A DNA stretch of 6,406 bases from an uncultured Gammaproteobacteria bacterium (GTDB taxonomy: Bacteria; Pseudomonadota; Gammaproteobacteria; CAIUAS01): positions 1 through 6,406 of the forward strand of contig CAIUAS010000122.1 in NCBI GenBank assembly GCA_903897205.1, given 5' to 3'. Shown one piece after another: positions 6,244 to 6,406 of this stretch. Made by a program: the position numbers and the translations under genes. Position 1 is the stretch's first letter. The number at the start of each line of letters is the position of its first letter. The notes under the pieces are model-generated. The model had not been told where the DNA came from. It searched no databases and worked only from the letters and a program-made list of their open reading frames with translations.

Positions 6244-6307
6244 CAGTGCATCGTTGGTTCTCGCTAAATTTTACGCAACAGAAATTATTATTAATGGAAA
6301 CCAGTTT

Positions 6308-6406
6308 ATGATTTGTAGTATGACCGCTTTTGCCCGTAGTGAATTACAAACGCTCTGGGGCAGCGCTGTATGGGAAATCCGTTCAGTTAATCATCGTTAT
6401 CTTGAA
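6308..6406 (+). CDS. yicC: YicC family endoribonuclease, N-terminal 33 codons; 3' end outside the window
   Basis: The frame opens with MICSMTAFARSE and continues through WGSAVWEIRSVNHRYLE to the window edge, without a stop. This closely follows E. coli YicC (MIRSMTAYARRE, then WGSATWEMRSVNQRYLE). The family is about 290 residues; the E. coli member is an endoribonuclease reported to act on RNA, including a small regulatory RNA. The conserved SMTA(F/Y)AR and E(I/M)RSVN(H/Q)RYLE signatures lie in the N-terminal YicC-like domain. The start is the ATG at 6308, with GGA nine bases upstream as a modest Shine-Dalgarno. It is divergent from rph, as in E. coli. It is too short for the usual gene prediction length limits because the window cuts it. 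Confidence 0.93.
   Translation, partial: MICSMTAFARSELQTLWGSAVWEIRSVNHRYLE

Larger units (their letters stand above)
6008..6307. other. AT-rich divergent intergenic region between rph and yicC
   Basis: This 300-base spacer should hold promoters for both divergent genes. Towards rph, the minus strand has the AGAGGT ribosome site (6019-6014) and a TATAAA in an AT-rich stretch near 6095-6100 as a possible -10, but no good -35 is paired with it. A run of eight A (6073-6080) may bend the DNA. Towards yicC there is a plausible promoter (6203-6231) and an 8-bp tandem repeat. A 63-codon open frame (6031-6222) has no ribosome site and no family resemblance, so I do not count it as a gene. No RNA gene was recognised. 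Confidence 0.5.

Noticed and set aside
1..6406. CRISPR arrays, tRNA/rRNA genes, insertion sequences with intact transposase
   Set aside because: No regularly spaced repeats, tRNA cloverleaf, rRNA signature or transposase reading frame was seen on either strand.

Overview
The window is a housekeeping stretch of an AT-rich gammaproteobacterial chromosome. The recA-recX-alaS order, the divergent rph/yicC pair and the ispA-type prenyl synthase all fit Gammaproteobacteria. The low GC, the many TTA/AAA codons, and the lack of a recognisable LexA box before recA suggest the Legionellales/Coxiellaceae side (Coxiella, Rickettsiella and similar host-associated lineages). That placement is an inference from gene content and composition, not from a database search.

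Layout, left to right. The 3' part of ispA runs on the + strand and leaves the window at its left edge. It converges on alaS, and the two genes are separated by a perfect 38-bp palindrome that probably ends transcription from both sides. A long block on the minus strand follows, read from right to left: rph (RNase PH), a 373-bp gap, recA, a hairpin attenuator, recX, an 85-bp spacer, and alaS. At the right end, a 300-bp AT-rich intergenic region separates rph from the divergent yicC, of which only the first 33 codons are present.

How the genes relate. RecA forms the recombination filament and RecX modulates it. The hairpin between them probably keeps RecX low relative to RecA, as is known in E. 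coli. AlaRS (alaS) follows, as in many gammaproteobacteria. RNase PH and YicC are both RNA-processing nucleases, and their divergent arrangement is conserved in E. coli. What is not standard is rph directly upstream of recA, where cinA/pncC is common.

The most unusual item lies in that rph-recA gap. The + strand, antisense to the operon, carries scattered peptide motifs in different frames and interrupted by stops (FGSDTFK, DKM...NG, EKLGWLID, RPDRK). Their order matches the Uma2 (DUF820) PD-(D/E)XK nuclease-like family. I read this as a heavily decayed, internally deleted Uma2 pseudogene. No new intact system was found. The rest is well-conserved core genome with a few notable details: a changed second aspartate motif in IspA, a three-fold LQxRG periodicity in RecX, and an AUG-Cys-stop overlapping the probable recX GTG start.
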